Below, piece by piece: positions 53,646 to 61,860 of a DNA stretch of 64,000 nt; the stretch's first letter is position 1, and each line of letters starts with the position of its first letter. The notes beneath the pieces were generated by a model, which did no database searches, had not been told where the DNA came from, and saw nothing but the letters and a program-made list of their open reading frames with translations. The stretch spans positions 62,001-126,000 of the forward strand of contig NZ_JAJERH010000001.1 of the NCBI RefSeq assembly GCF_016919725.2. Reading direction: 5' to 3'. The translations under genes and the position numbers were made by a program. Source of the DNA: Virgibacillus sp. AGTR (GTDB taxonomy: Bacteria; Bacillota; Bacilli; Bacillales; Amphibacillaceae).

Positions 53646-55109
53646 ATGGATCGTAATAATGGTTGGTTTAATCAAGAACATAATAATTCTCTAAATAAGT
53701 CTAATTCGAATCAATCACCTGTCCATAAACAGAAATCGAATCAGCAGGATAAACATTCTAAAACATCTCACAAAGCTCAAAAGTGGGCAGAGGATTTACC
53801 TGCAAAGCTACACTCACAGACTGTTGGTAAAAGAGGTCCTGTTCTAGAACAAGATAATATTGTTCATGAAACCCTTGAATCATTTGTACATGAAAAAATG
53901 ATAGAGCGACCAGTACATGTAAAAGGCTTCGGAGCATTTGGCTATTTTGAGACAATAAATGCAATGTCTGAGTATACAAAACTCTCCTTTTTACAATCCC
54001 CTGGTCATAAAGTTCCCGTTGCAGTAAGGTTTTCGCTTGCTGTAAGCACAAAAGGCACACCAGATACATCCCGAAACGTTCGCGGATTTTCTACGAAATT
54101 CTATACAACGAACGGCATTTTTGATTTAATTTGTAATCATATTCCGGTCTTCTCTGTCCGGGATGCGATTCGTTTTCCAGAATCCATCAAAGCTTTTTTG
54201 CCATCGCCCAAAAATAATCTACTTGATCCTGAAAGATTCTGGAGCTTTGTAGCTCGAGCACCTGAGTCCACCCATTTTGTTGTTAGAATTTATTCTGACG
54301 CAGGAACGGTAAAAAGTCTTCGCCATCTACCGGGACATAGTGTGAACACTTATGTGTGGAAAAACGCTAAAGGAGTAAGACATTACATAAAATACCATTG
54401 GATTCCTTTTGAGGGAGTAGAATATATAGATAGCTGTGAAGCAACAAAGCTTGCGGGTGAAAACCCGGATATCGCTGGTCAAGATTTATATGATACAATC
54501 GCTGCTGGAAAGACTGTAGAATATGGTCTATACGTGCAGCTAATGGACCCTGCTGATACAGATAAGCTTCCCTTCGATCCGTTAGATGATACAAAGGTCT
54601 GGGATGAGCAGCAATATCCAATGTTGCCTGTTGGAAAAATGGTATTAAATCGAAATCCTGATAACTATATGGAGCAAGTGGAAAAGATCGCTTTTTCACC
54701 TTCTAACCTTTTAGAAGGTGCGGAGTTATCGGACGATAAAATGCTACAGGGTCGAGCCAATATTTACTGGGATTCACAGCGCAGACGAATCGGACCCGAT
54801 TTCCGTAAAATTCCGATCAACCATCAAGAAAATTGGTGGCCAGGCGACCTTGTTACGAGTGGCAGTGACAGGTATGTGGAAGGTAGGCTTGCCAGGTCGG
54901 AAACCCCCAAGCAAGATGACTTTGCACAGGCTGGAGCGTATTATAACTCTCTCCCAGTGCAACAACAAAAACATTTAGTAACTAATCTCGCTAGGGATCT
55001 CACTGGAATTTCTCCTGAAATACGTAGCATTGTTTTAAAATATTTATATAATGCTGCATCGGAATTAGGAGAGCAGACTTCTCATCAAATTGAAAGACTA
55101 ACCAAATAA
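53646..55109 (+). CDS. Monofunctional heme catalase, divergent, with polar N-terminal extension
   Basis: 487 residues. The catalytic pair is present: His91 in ERPVHVKGFGAFGYFE (usual RVVHARG) and Asn164 in DLICNHIPVF. The heme ligand Tyr is in NIYWDSQRRRIG near residue 375. Residues 1-45 are a low-complexity Asn/Gln/Lys/Ser tail not part of the catalase fold. Such extensions are seen in some spore or surface catalases. GGGAGG precedes the ATG. Upstream 267 nt contain no gene; no PerR box was convincing. Confidence 0.9.
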   Translation: MDRNNGWFNQEHNNSLNKSNSNQSPVHKQKSNQQDKHSKTSHKAQKWAEDLPAKLHSQTVGKRGPVLEQDNIVHETLESFVHEKMIERPVHVKGFGAFGYFETINAMSEYTKLSFLQSPGHKVPVAVRFSLAVSTKGTPDTSRNVRGFSTKFYTTNGIFDLICNHIPVFSVRDAIRFPESIKAFLPSPKNNLLDPERFWSFVARAPESTHFVVRIYSDAGTVKSLRHLPGHSVNTYVWKNAKGVRHYIKYHWIPFEGVEYIDSCEATKLAGENPDIAGQDLYDTIAAGKTVEYGLYVQLMDPADTDKLPFDPLDDTKVWDEQQYPMLPVGKMVLNRNPDNYMEQVEKIAFSPSNLLEGAELSDDKMLQGRANIYWDSQRRRIGPDFRKIPINHQENWWPGDLVTSGSDRYVEGRLARSETPKQDDFAQAGAYYNSLPVQQQKHLVTNLARDLTGISPEIRSIVLKYLYNAASELGEQTSHQIERLTK

Positions 55110-55110
55110 A

Positions 55111-55217
55111 GTGAGACTTCAATCAGTTGGGAGATTTTGTTTATCTCCCACTTATCCATATTGGTTTCACTTTTTTGCTGGAAATGGGTCTATACTGCCA
55201 ATTATATGTGGGATAAA
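55111..55217 (+). repeat. Dispersed intergenic repeat family 1, copy D
   Basis: GTGAGACTTCAATC, hairpin TTGGGAGA / TCTCCCA, TTTCACTTTTTTGCT and the 3' signature TACTGCCAATTATATGTGGG. Same orientation as the other three copies. It starts one base after the catalase stop and may serve as its 3' hairpin. Confidence 0.7.
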
Positions 55218-55259
55218 TCAGTAATTATATCGATTCAATAACGTATCGCGTAAACTAAT

Positions 55260-56048
55260 TTATGATCCGAGAATATCCAACCAAATTTTAATGGCTGTTC
55301 CTAAGATAAGAATTGCTAATATCCACTGTAAAAGCTTTGTATTTACCTTTTTCCCAAAATTAGCTCCCAATGGTGAAGCAATCAAGCTTGCCACAATCAT
55401 AAGAATTGCTGGAATGAATAAAACTTGTCCTGTCAACAACTTTCCTGTCGTTGCACCAATAGAAGAAATGAAGGTGATAGCTAAGGAAGTAGCAATTGTC
55501 ATTCTTGTCGGTATCTTTAATACAAGTAGCATAATCGGGACCAAGATAAATGCTCCAGCAGCACCAACGATACCAGCACCGATACCTACTAAAAAGGCGA
55601 GAAATGCTGCAAGCCATTTATTAAATTTCACTTGATCCATCGGAATATCATCAATTCCCTTTTTAGGTACGAACATCATGACAGCTGCTATGGTAGCAAG
55701 AATACCGTAAACAAGGTTTACTCCGCCATTACTCATAAATTGCGATCCATAGCCACCAATAAAACTACCAAGTAAGATGCTAATACCCATATAGATGATT
55801 AAGGTTACATTTAAATACCCACCTTTACGATAGGCCCAAACACCACCTATAGTGGCAAATAATACTTGTACCGCACTTATTCCTGATACTTCGTGGGCAG
55901 TAAACGCCGTTAATCCGACCAATGATGGTATATATAAAAGCATTGGATACTTTATAATAGATCCACCAATACCAACCATACCAGAAATAAATGACCCAAT
56001 AAATCCGATTAAGAAAATGGTAACGATAAACAATAGACTATATTCCAT
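55260..56048 (-). CDS. yrkJ: TSUP (TauE/SafE) sulfite/sulfur exporter, YrkJ-like
   Basis: 262 residues, about eight helices in two halves. Signature repeats: [14 protein letters not shown] near the N-terminus and [16 protein letters not shown] in the second half. TSUP members move sulfite, sulfonates or related sulfur anions. It is the last gene of the persulfide operon (46 nt after the TusA gene) as in B. subtilis yrkJ, and probably exports sulfite or thiosulfate made by the operon enzymes. Confidence 0.9.
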   Translation of the reverse strand: MEYSLLFIVTIFLIGFIGSFISGMVGIGGSIIKYPMLLYIPSLVGLTAFTAHEVSGISAVQVLFATIGGVWAYRKGGYLNVTLIIYMGISILLGSFIGGYGSQFMSNGGVNLVYGILATIAAVMMFVPKKGIDDIPMDQVKFNKWLAAFLAFLVGIGAGIVGAAGAFILVPIMLLVLKIPTRMTIATSLAITFISSIGATTGKLLTGQVLFIPAILMIVASLIASPLGANFGKKVNTKLLQWILAILILGTAIKIWLDILGS

Positions 56049-56094
56049 ATCTAAATCCCCCTAAATAGAGAGGGCTCACCTAAGTGAGCCTCCT

Positions 56095-56325
56095 TTATCC
56101 TTTTTTAACCCAAAATTTTAATATATTATCCTCTTCTGTATCCTTCAGCAATTCATGTCCCCCTGCCTTAGCCCATGCCGTAAGATCACTCTTTGAGCCC
56201 TGATCAGTTGTATGAACCTCCAGTATATCTCCAGAATTCAATTCTTCCATTGCTTTCTTTGTACGTACAATTGGCATTGGACAAGCCAACCCTTTTGCAT
56301 CTAATACTTTTGTTGATTTCATCAT
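56095..56325 (-). CDS. yrkI: TusA-like sulfur carrier protein, YrkI-like
   Basis: 76 residues of the SirA/TusA fold. The sulfur-carrying Cys15 lies in LACPMPIVRTKKAM; the C-terminal strand ends LKFWVKKG. AAAGGAGG precedes the double ATG; the first is used here. It would accept persulfide sulfur from the rhodanese proteins of the operon and pass it on. Confidence 0.92.
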   Translation of the reverse strand: MMKSTKVLDAKGLACPMPIVRTKKAMEELNSGDILEVHTTDQGSKSDLTAWAKAGGHELLKDTEEDNILKFWVKKG

Positions 56326-56342
56326 AACTTCCTCCTTTAAAA

Positions 56343-57473
56343 TTAACCTTCAACCGCACAACGGTTAGGGCCAGTTTCCATTTCTTTTTGTTTCTCTTGA
56401 TCTGGGTCAATTTTACCCATGTTGGTTCTCCGAATATCCTGATAATCATTTGGTTGTGGTGGTAAATTTTCCGTCACCATTTTACGGAACTCTTGTTCAC
56501 CCTCTACCTGTAATCCTTCATTTCTTGCATAAAGATCACCTAATCGTGCTGATACTTCTCCACCTTCTCCTAATTCCTCAGCAAAAGAGTAGTGAGCTGG
56601 AAGAACAATTAAATTATTAGAAAGCTCTTTATAGCGAGAATAAAGTGTTTCACGTAGATCACCTACCCAATCTTCCGCTAAACCCGCTAAATCTGGACGA
56701 CCAATTGATCGAACAAATAGAATATCACCAGTTAATAGATAGGTATCGTCAATAATGAATGACGTACTTCCAATGGTATGGCCAGGTGAATAGATAGGCT
56801 GTACCTTTACCTCCGTATTCCCAACGATGATATCGTTACCTTCTTGTAAAGGTGTAAAATCAAATGTTACCTCTTCTGCATCCTTTGGAGGAAGGTAATA
56901 CGTACCTCCAACTTTTTCAGCGAGTTTTCGACCACCAGAAATATGATCTGCATGAAGGTGAGTATCAAGTAAGTGTTTTATTCGTACTTCCTTTTCGTTT
57001 GCAAACTCCTCATAAACATCTGTCATACGTGCAGTATCGATAATTGCGGCTTCTCCATTTGATTGGACAAAGTAAGAAAGACAGCCTTTTCCTAAACGTA
57101 CGAATTGGTATAATGACCCACCCTCTTTTAGATCACCGATTTTAATAGGCTCTAAGTGCTCGCTCCAGGCCTTCATACCTCCTTCTAAGCTATACACAGT
57201 AATATATCCTTCTTCCTCTAGGAGATCGGCTACCATCTCAGATGAACCACCTTTAGCACAAACAACAATTATTTCTTGGTCTTTTGATAGCTTATTAGCC
57301 ACAGGATCAACACTATCTAATAAGTTGAAGTATGGTTCATTAATAACTTCAACTTGTCCCCCTTCTATTTTCCAATTATCAAATTCATCTGTATTTCGCA
57401 CATCTAAAATAATAATTTTCGTATGATTAATAATTTTCTGAGCCAATTCTTTAGTTGAAATTGTTTTTGCCAT
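56343..57473 (-). CDS. yrkH: Rhodanese-MBL fold (persulfide dioxygenase-like) protein, YrkH-like
   Basis: 376 residues: an N-terminal rhodanese domain (1-110) with Cys72 in VVCAKGGSS, then an ETHE1-like metallo-beta-lactamase domain (about 115-330) with [11 protein letters not shown] (His172, His174, Asp176, His177), SPGHTIGS and HYSF. Residues 340-376 form a tail ending GPNRCAVEG with a conserved Cys. The protein probably oxidises persulfides to sulfite or transfers sulfur in sulfide detoxification, like S. aureus CstB in function, though domain order differs. It lies between a DsrE and a TusA gene. Confidence 0.9.
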   Translation of the reverse strand: MAKTISTKELAQKIINHTKIIILDVRNTDEFDNWKIEGGQVEVINEPYFNLLDSVDPVANKLSKDQEIIVVCAKGGSSEMVADLLEEEGYITVYSLEGGMKAWSEHLEPIKIGDLKEGGSLYQFVRLGKGCLSYFVQSNGEAAIIDTARMTDVYEEFANEKEVRIKHLLDTHLHADHISGGRKLAEKVGGTYYLPPKDAEEVTFDFTPLQEGNDIIVGNTEVKVQPIYSPGHTIGSTSFIIDDTYLLTGDILFVRSIGRPDLAGLAEDWVGDLRETLYSRYKELSNNLIVLPAHYSFAEELGEGGEVSARLGDLYARNEGLQVEGEQEFRKMVTENLPPQPNDYQDIRRTNMGKIDPDQEKQKEMETGPNRCAVEG

Positions 57474-57488
57474 TACTCTTCCTCCTAA

Positions 57489-57887
57489 CTAAAATGATAA
57501 TGAAATATTGGCATCTTTGGCATATTCAATAAAGGTAGCTGCTCCACCAACTTCTATACCTTCAACAAAGGCTTTCTTTTCTAACTTCATAACATCCATT
57601 GTCATCTGGCAAGCTATCATTTTCACTCCCATTTCTTGAGCAATAGCTACAAGCTCCTTAATGGATGGAACATTCGCTTGTTCAAAGCCTGTTTTAAAAT
57701 CCTCTTTTCCTTCTGGAAGTGGCAAATTTTTATACTTATCTTGATGAATGAGGTTCAATCCCTCAAACGTAAAGAATATCCCTACCTCAGCATTAGACGC
57801 AGCTGCTGCTGTTGCTATATTAAAAACTTTATATGCATCAAATAACGTCCCATTTGCTGCGATAATTGCTACTTTTGTATTTGACAT
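57489..57887 (-). CDS. DsrE/DsrF-like sulfur-transfer protein (132 aa)
   Basis: 132 residues, DsrE-like fold: VAIIAANGTLFDAYKVFNIA at the start and VKMIACQMTMDVM with the likely sulfur-carrying Cys. Related to the longer DsrE protein at 58.9 kb, but it lacks the insertion. GGAGG precedes the ATG. It is in the middle of the persulfide operon (12 nt after yrkF, 15 nt before yrkH). Confidence 0.88.
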   Translation of the reverse strand: MSNTKVAIIAANGTLFDAYKVFNIATAAAASNAEVGIFFTFEGLNLIHQDKYKNLPLPEGKEDFKTGFEQANVPSIKELVAIAQEMGVKMIACQMTMDVMKLEKKAFVEGIEVGGAATFIEYAKDANISLSF

Positions 57888-57899
57888 TTTACTTCCTCC

Positions 57900-58472
57900 T
57901 TAACGTTCATTTGCTAATGGACCATCCCATTTGGACATACCTGGTACAACATTCCATATATTGGTGAATCCTGCTTCTGTTAACTTTTGGGCAGCTAAAT
58001 CACTTCTGCTCCCGGTACGGCAAATAATATATAATTCTTTTTTCTTATCTAGTTCTTCGAAGCGTTCTACCAATTCACCAAACGGAATATTTACTGCCCC
58101 AGGTATATGGCCAAAGGCAAATTCGGCTGGCTCACGTACATCTAAAACAGTAATAGTTGCACCCTCTTTGTATTTAGCTTGCAAGGTAGATAGTTCAGCT
58201 ATTTTCTCATATTTCTTTTCTTCTTTAGCTTCAGCAACACTTGCTTTGCGTACATAGTGCTTTAATATATCATCTTCTTCAACAGTGCCTAAATATTGAT
58301 GACCTGTACTTTCTGCCCATGCTTTTAAATCAGCTGTCGAACCTTTGTCAGTTGCCTGCACCTCCATTACCTGACCTGGATCTAATTCTTTAATAGCTTT
58401 TTTTGTTTTTACAATTGGCATTGGACAAGCCAATCCTTTTGCATCCAAGACATCATTTGCTTGTATACTCAT
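57900..58472 (-). CDS. yrkF: TusA-rhodanese fusion, YrkF-like
   Basis: 190 residues. TusA domain (1-75) with Cys16 in LACPMPIVKTKK; rhodanese domain (about 92-190) with active Cys151 in IICRTGSRSD. The two sulfur-binding cysteines match those studied in B. subtilis YrkF. It transfers sulfane sulfur between rhodanese and TusA type carriers. GGAGG lies just upstream of the ATG. It is 10 nt after the single-domain rhodanese gene. Confidence 0.92.
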   Translation of the reverse strand: MSIQANDVLDAKGLACPMPIVKTKKAIKELDPGQVMEVQATDKGSTADLKAWAESTGHQYLGTVEEDDILKHYVRKASVAEAKEEKKYEKIAELSTLQAKYKEGATITVLDVREPAEFAFGHIPGAVNIPFGELVERFEELDKKKELYIICRTGSRSDLAAQKLTEAGFTNIWNVVPGMSKWDGPLANER

Positions 58473-58482
58473 GTAATCCCTC

Positions 58483-58782
58483 CTATTTTTCTAGTTCTTC
58501 TTCCCAATTGAGCATGCCGCCAGCAACATTCGTAACATCAAATCCTTTATCTTCTAAAAATGTAGCTGCTTTTCCACTTCTACCACCGGATCGACACACC
58601 ATATAATAGTGTCTCTTTTGATCTAATTCTCCTAATTTATCAGGAATATCACCCAATTTAATGTGATTAGCTCCAGGTATTTTTCCTTGAGCTACTTCAT
58701 TATCTTCGCGGACATCTATAATATATAGTTTTTCTCCCGCCAAAACCTTTTGAGCTAATTCCTTGGTAGTAATCTCCTTCAT
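58483..58782 (-). CDS. Single-domain rhodanese
   Basis: 99 residues. DVREDNEVAQGKIPGANHI and the loop MVCRSGGRSG with active Cys63. Sulfur transfer from thiosulfate or persulfide. It follows an intergenic gap of 72 nt in which a third CstR-like operator lies inside a TTGGGT-N17-TATATG promoter, so the genes from here to yrkJ may also be transcribed independently. AGGAGG precedes the ATG. Confidence 0.92.
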   Translation of the reverse strand: MKEITTKELAQKVLAGEKLYIIDVREDNEVAQGKIPGANHIKLGDIPDKLGELDQKRHYYMVCRSGGRSGKAATFLEDKGFDVTNVAGGMLNWEEELEK

Positions 58783-58816
58783 TACACTTTCCTCCTATTC
58801 ATTCACAGTTGGTAAA

Positions 58817-58840
58817 ACACATATACTGGTACAGGTATAT
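58817..58840. promoter_or_regulatory. CstR-like operator site 3
   Basis: ATATAC-ctgtacca-GTATAT on the minus strand (58821-58840), within the spacer of a candidate promoter TTGGGT-N17-TATATG. About 40 nt upstream of the rhodanese start. Imperfect compared with sites 1 and 2. Confidence 0.5.
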
Positions 58841-58854
58841 AAACCCAAAAAAAA

Positions 58855-59334
58855 TTAGATAAATAGATTTACATTCCCATCCTGAGCATCACCAATATAA
58901 GCAGCAACACCACCATACTCAATTTCATCTAATAATTCCTCTTTTTGTAATCCAAGTAGATCCATTGTCATTGTACAGGCAATTAATTTTACATCTTGTT
59001 CTTGAGCCATTTCTACTAACTGAGGAAGTGGTATAGCATTATGCTTTTTCATAACACTTTTTATCATTTTGGGACCCATCCCTAAATAGTTCATTTTAGA
59101 TAATCCCATTTTATCAGTACCTTTTGGCATCATTTTCCCAAACATCATTTCCATAAAACCTTTTTTTACTGGAACTTGATTTTCTTTACGTAATGCATTT
59201 AACCCCCAAAAGGTATGAAAAATAGTCACCTCATGGTCATATGCAGCAGCACCGTTAGCAATAATATAAGCGGCCATTGCTTTATCATAGTCCCCGCTAA
59301 ATAATACAATTGTTGTTTTCTTTTTTTCAGTCAT
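58855..59334 (-). CDS. yrkE: DsrE-family protein (YrkE-like)
   Basis: 159 residues from ATG 59334 (AAGGTG 8 nt upstream; a GTG six bases earlier is possible). DsrE fold: IVLFSGDYDKAMAAYIIANG, FHTFWGLNAL, and VKLIACTMTMDLLG with a conserved Cys. The length and a Met-rich insertion (about 65-100) match B. subtilis YrkE. It is the first gene of the large sulfur operon and follows operator site 1 at 59366-59383. Confidence 0.9.
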   Translation of the reverse strand: MTEKKKTTIVLFSGDYDKAMAAYIIANGAAAYDHEVTIFHTFWGLNALRKENQVPVKKGFMEMMFGKMMPKGTDKMGLSKMNYLGMGPKMIKSVMKKHNAIPLPQLVEMAQEQDVKLIACTMTMDLLGLQKEELLDEIEYGGVAAYIGDAQDGNVNLFI

Positions 59335-59365
59335 CTTCACAGCACCTTCTTTCGGATTTTACTAA

Positions 59366-59383
59366 TACCCGCACGGGTATTAT
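59366..59383. promoter_or_regulatory. CstR-like operator site 1 at the sulfur operon promoter
   Basis: AATACCC-GCAC-GGGTATT, a perfect 7-bp inverted repeat. On the minus strand it immediately follows and overlaps a TATAAT -10 box (with TTAACC 17 nt upstream as -35). Matches the ATACCC-N-GGGTAT type of CsoR/CstR operators. The yrkE start is 32 nt downstream. Confidence 0.75.
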
Positions 59384-59455
59384 ATCGTTTATAAAAAATA
59401 GGGTTAAGTTAACCCCTTCTACATGGTAGTAGTTTGCTGCTAGTTTGTCAATGTG

Positions 59456-59716
59456 TTACCTGCTCTTAACCAGTAATTGTACTGCTTCCTGTATAATTTC
59501 CTCTGAGCTTTCACCATTTTCTTTTTCTTCTCGAATACACTGTTCTAAGTTTGTACTTACAATCAGTGCAGCCGTACGATCAATTGCACTTCTTACAGCA
59601 GACATTTGCGTAACAATATCACGGCAATCTTTTTCGTCTTCCATCATCTTTAACAAGCCTCTAATCTGCCCCTCAACCCGCTTCATTCTATTTTTCACAT
59701 TCGAATTGTACTTCAT
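59456..59716 (-). CDS. cstR: CstR persulfide-sensing repressor
   Basis: 86 residues of the CsoR/RcnR/CstR family. Cys31 (EKDCRDIV) and Cys60 (NLEQCI) have the spacing of S. aureus CstR, which is also 86 residues. The His of copper-binding CsoR (four residues before the second Cys) is Asn56 here. So it should sense persulfides through a disulfide or polysulfide link, not copper. GGAGGGC precedes the ATG. It is downstream of a membrane-anchored rhodanese-like gene and upstream of, and same-strand with, the yrk-type operon it most likely represses. Confidence 0.9.
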   Translation of the reverse strand: MKYNSNVKNRMKRVEGQIRGLLKMMEDEKDCRDIVTQMSAVRSAIDRTAALIVSTNLEQCIREEKENGESSEEIIQEAVQLLVKSR

Positions 59717-59736
59717 TTCTCCAGCCCTCCTTTCCT

Positions 59737-60078
59737 TTATTCATTAGCAGCTACATGATAGCCTATAACGTGCTTTCCTTTTTTTCGTAAAAAACGAGAG
59801 CTTAAATTTTTATCAACCCGATCCTTTGCTACAATGATGAGTTTATGATTTGGTAATTCATTATAATAACGATGAAGGTACGGCATTGGTAAACAACACG
59901 CATTATCAATCATGTCCTGTGATGATATTTGGTAGTCTCTCGTATCTACAATGGTTATCTTATCATTACATGAGGAGACACGATCAATATTTATTTTTCC
60001 AATACCCCAAACGGGTATATATCGTCGATAAAGGACAAGCAATAATAAACTAATCATAACTAATAGTAAGACAGTCAT
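59737..60078 (-). CDS. Membrane-anchored rhodanese-like protein lacking the catalytic Cys
   Basis: 113 residues. One N-terminal membrane helix (about 3-17) and a rhodanese-like domain (about 28-113) with TIVDTRDYQ. The active-site loop reads IIVAKDRVDKN: the catalytic Cys position is Ala84. There is an adjacent Cys pair at 61-62. GGAGGG precedes the ATG. It is co-transcribed with cstR (20 nt apart). The protein may sense, bind or anchor, not transfer sulfur (inference). An operator-like sequence, ATACCCCAAACGGGTAT, lies inside the gene at 60002-60018. Confidence 0.75.
   Translation of the reverse strand: MTVLLLVMISLLLLVLYRRYIPVWGIGKINIDRVSSCNDKITIVDTRDYQISSQDMIDNACCLPMPYLHRYYNELPNHKLIIVAKDRVDKNLSSRFLRKKGKHVIGYHVAANE
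60002..60018. promoter_or_regulatory. CstR-like operator site 4, intragenic
   Basis: ATACCCC-AAA-CGGGTAT inside the first codons of the rhodanese-like gene, close to site 2. It may be a secondary binding site or a chance match. Confidence 0.35.
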
Positions 60079-60112
60079 ATTTCCCTCCTTGTTTCCTGTA
60101 ATCTACATCCAT

Positions 60113-60134
60113 ATTATACCCCTATAGGTATAAT
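60113..60134. promoter_or_regulatory. CstR-like operator site 2 at the cstR operon promoter
   Basis: ATTATACC-CCTATA-GGTATAAT, perfect 8-bp inverted repeat. It occupies the spacer of a minus-strand promoter TTGACA ... TATAAT/TAATAT. The first gene starts 35 nt downstream. Position and symmetry imply autoregulation by CstR. Confidence 0.75.
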
Positions 60135-60155
60135 GTCAAGGAGGTATTTTATTTA

Positions 60156-60467
60156 TTATGGAGAAGCAAATAAGCCGAAGACAGCAAAAAGCAGTAGGTA
60201 TTGAGCCAAAACAAGTAAATAAGCAGTCCGCCAATCCCTTCGTTCCATTGAGGCTATTTGCAGAAAATTGTTAAGTCGTTTTTCAAGTTTAATAATTTGA
60301 TAGATATATATATTTAGACCTAATGGGAAAAGAATGCCAATAACTTTCCAAATTTTTGCTTGCTCATACTTATGAAATAGATATGTAATGTAGCATTGCG
60401 AAATAATCACAACTGCTGCTAGTAGTAATAGAACAATATATAATTCTGTCCATAGATTATGTACCAT
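60156..60467 (-). CDS. Small membrane protein of unknown function
   Basis: 103 residues from ATG 60467 (AGGTG six bases upstream). Three hydrophobic stretches: LYIVLLLLAAVVIISQCYIT, VIGILFPLGLNIYIYQII and LVLAQYLLLFAVFGLFA, with basic residues between. It overlaps the end of the DUF1361 gene by 11 nt, so the two are translated together. No family recognised. Confidence 0.6.
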   Translation of the reverse strand: MVHNLWTELYIVLLLLAAVVIISQCYITYLFHKYEQAKIWKVIGILFPLGLNIYIYQIIKLEKRLNNFLQIASMERRDWRTAYLLVLAQYLLLFAVFGLFASP

Positions 60468-61083
60468 TTTTAACACCTACTTCATCTAAAAACAACCAGC
60501 ATATAATTATCTGCAATATCGTCATCCAACCTATAAATAGAACAGAAGAATAGTCTAGTGAATGAACAATTTGAAAAACTACAGTTAATGGCTCTGTAAA
60601 AATGTGAATAGAATGGAAGCGTAAAAACCTACCAATATATACACCAATACTTGATAATATAATCATTAATAGTAATATCAAATTCATCCACTTTGACCTT
60701 CCTAAAAAGGCTCGGACTTGGTCCATCATTAGCACATAATAAAATAAAGCCAAAAATACGCCACTAACTAATATCGTAAAATTCCACCATTCCTTCAACT
60801 CTAGTCCTTCCATAAAATCAAAATCAAAAAAAGTTAGGTGAATTAAATCTGTTACTACATAGATAGCATTTGGAGATAGCAAAATAAAAGTAACAACAAA
60901 AAACATACTCATCACTATTTCTTTATTATTTCTTATTCGAAATAGAGGAAGTAAAAAAGAAAGCTCTAATGCAGCAAAAGCAAGAAATAAATTAAAAATC
61001 ATAAACGAATAGGTTGTATCAAAACATAATAACACTAAAATATAAAGGAAAAAGATAATTCTTGCCTTTGATCGCTTACTCAT
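60457..61083 (-). CDS. DUF1361 membrane protein
   Basis: 208 residues from ATG 61083 (RBS GGGGAG), with about six membrane helices. The DUF1361 pattern is visible: FLLPLFRIRNN, LLSPNAIYVVTDLIHL, SSIGVYIGRFLRFHS and the late WMTILQIIICW. Function is unknown for the family. First gene of a two-gene unit with the small membrane protein. Confidence 0.85.
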   Translation of the reverse strand: MSKRSKARIIFFLYILVLLCFDTTYSFMIFNLFLAFAALELSFLLPLFRIRNNKEIVMSMFFVVTFILLSPNAIYVVTDLIHLTFFDFDFMEGLELKEWWNFTILVSGVFLALFYYVLMMDQVRAFLGRSKWMNLILLLMIILSSIGVYIGRFLRFHSIHIFTEPLTVVFQIVHSLDYSSVLFIGWMTILQIIICWLFLDEVGVKNGT

Positions 61084-61190
61084 AATTAAGCTCCCCTTCA
61101 TTTGTACATTTATCTATATTACAATGAGAAGATACGATGTGCAACGATATCGTTTATTTATGAGATAGATATAGTAAGGAGGTTTTTTCA

Positions 61191-61580
61191 ATGCGTCTTT
61201 GGCACGAATCCCTAATTAAAGCTTTGCCACGTCAACAATTACTAGGACAACACCGTGAATGCTGTGCGTTACGAGGCAAGGGATGGGGGAAAAAACATGC
61301 TACGGTAAATTATGTGTTCCACTACTCCCCATATCGACTTTTTTTATATCATAAACGCATTATGATTGAAATGAAGAAGAGAGAATATAATATTGATCCA
61401 TCATGGGAAGATCCATATTACCGGGGGAAAAATTCAGAACCACATGATGCCGAAAGTTTTTACGGTATGGATGCAAATCGTAACATCGATCATCCCATAT
61501 ACCCCGAGCATAATAATTCATATTTGCAGGAATGTATCGATAACTTAAGGGAAAAAGGGGTTATTCTTAGTAACCGTTGA
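61191..61580 (+). CDS. Pyrimidine dimer DNA glycosylase-like protein (Pyr_excise / TIGR02328 type)
   Basis: 129 residues starting MRLWHESLIKALPRQQLLGQ, then HRECCALRGKGWGKKHATVNYVF, which matches the conserved start of the Pyr_excise-like TIGR02328 group. The fold is related to T4 endonuclease V, which excises UV pyrimidine dimers, but activity in this group has not been shown as far as I know. AAGGAGG precedes the ATG. The splAB genes for UV repair of spores lie 280 nt away, convergent. Confidence 0.75.
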   Translation: MRLWHESLIKALPRQQLLGQHRECCALRGKGWGKKHATVNYVFHYSPYRLFLYHKRIMIEMKKREYNIDPSWEDPYYRGKNSEPHDAESFYGMDANRNIDHPIYPEHNNSYLQECIDNLREKGVILSNR

Positions 61581-61860
61581 TCAAAAAGCTTGGCAATACT
61601 ATACCCTATCCTCTAAAAAAGAATGGTCTATTACGGAATGTTGAGATTTTGTACTGCATTGTGGGAGATTACTTCACTGTCAAACTTTTGGATCCCTTCA
61701 GGGGCATTATTGGGGCCCACTCTCGCTAGGAGAGCCATTGTATTTTACCTACGCTACTTAGTTTAGATAATCTAACATCAAATAAAGCCGAGCCAATTCA
61801 AAGACAAGCTAAAGCGTTTCGAATAGGCTTGGCATTCACATATGTTGTCAAGGTCTAACA

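Noticed and set aside
60159-60275. A + strand 38-codon frame starting MEKQISRRQQ with GGAGG upstream
   Set aside because: It is antisense to a membrane protein gene, the spacing from GGAGG to ATG is too long (about 13 nt), and the GGAGG belongs to the promoter region of the opposite-strand cstR operon.
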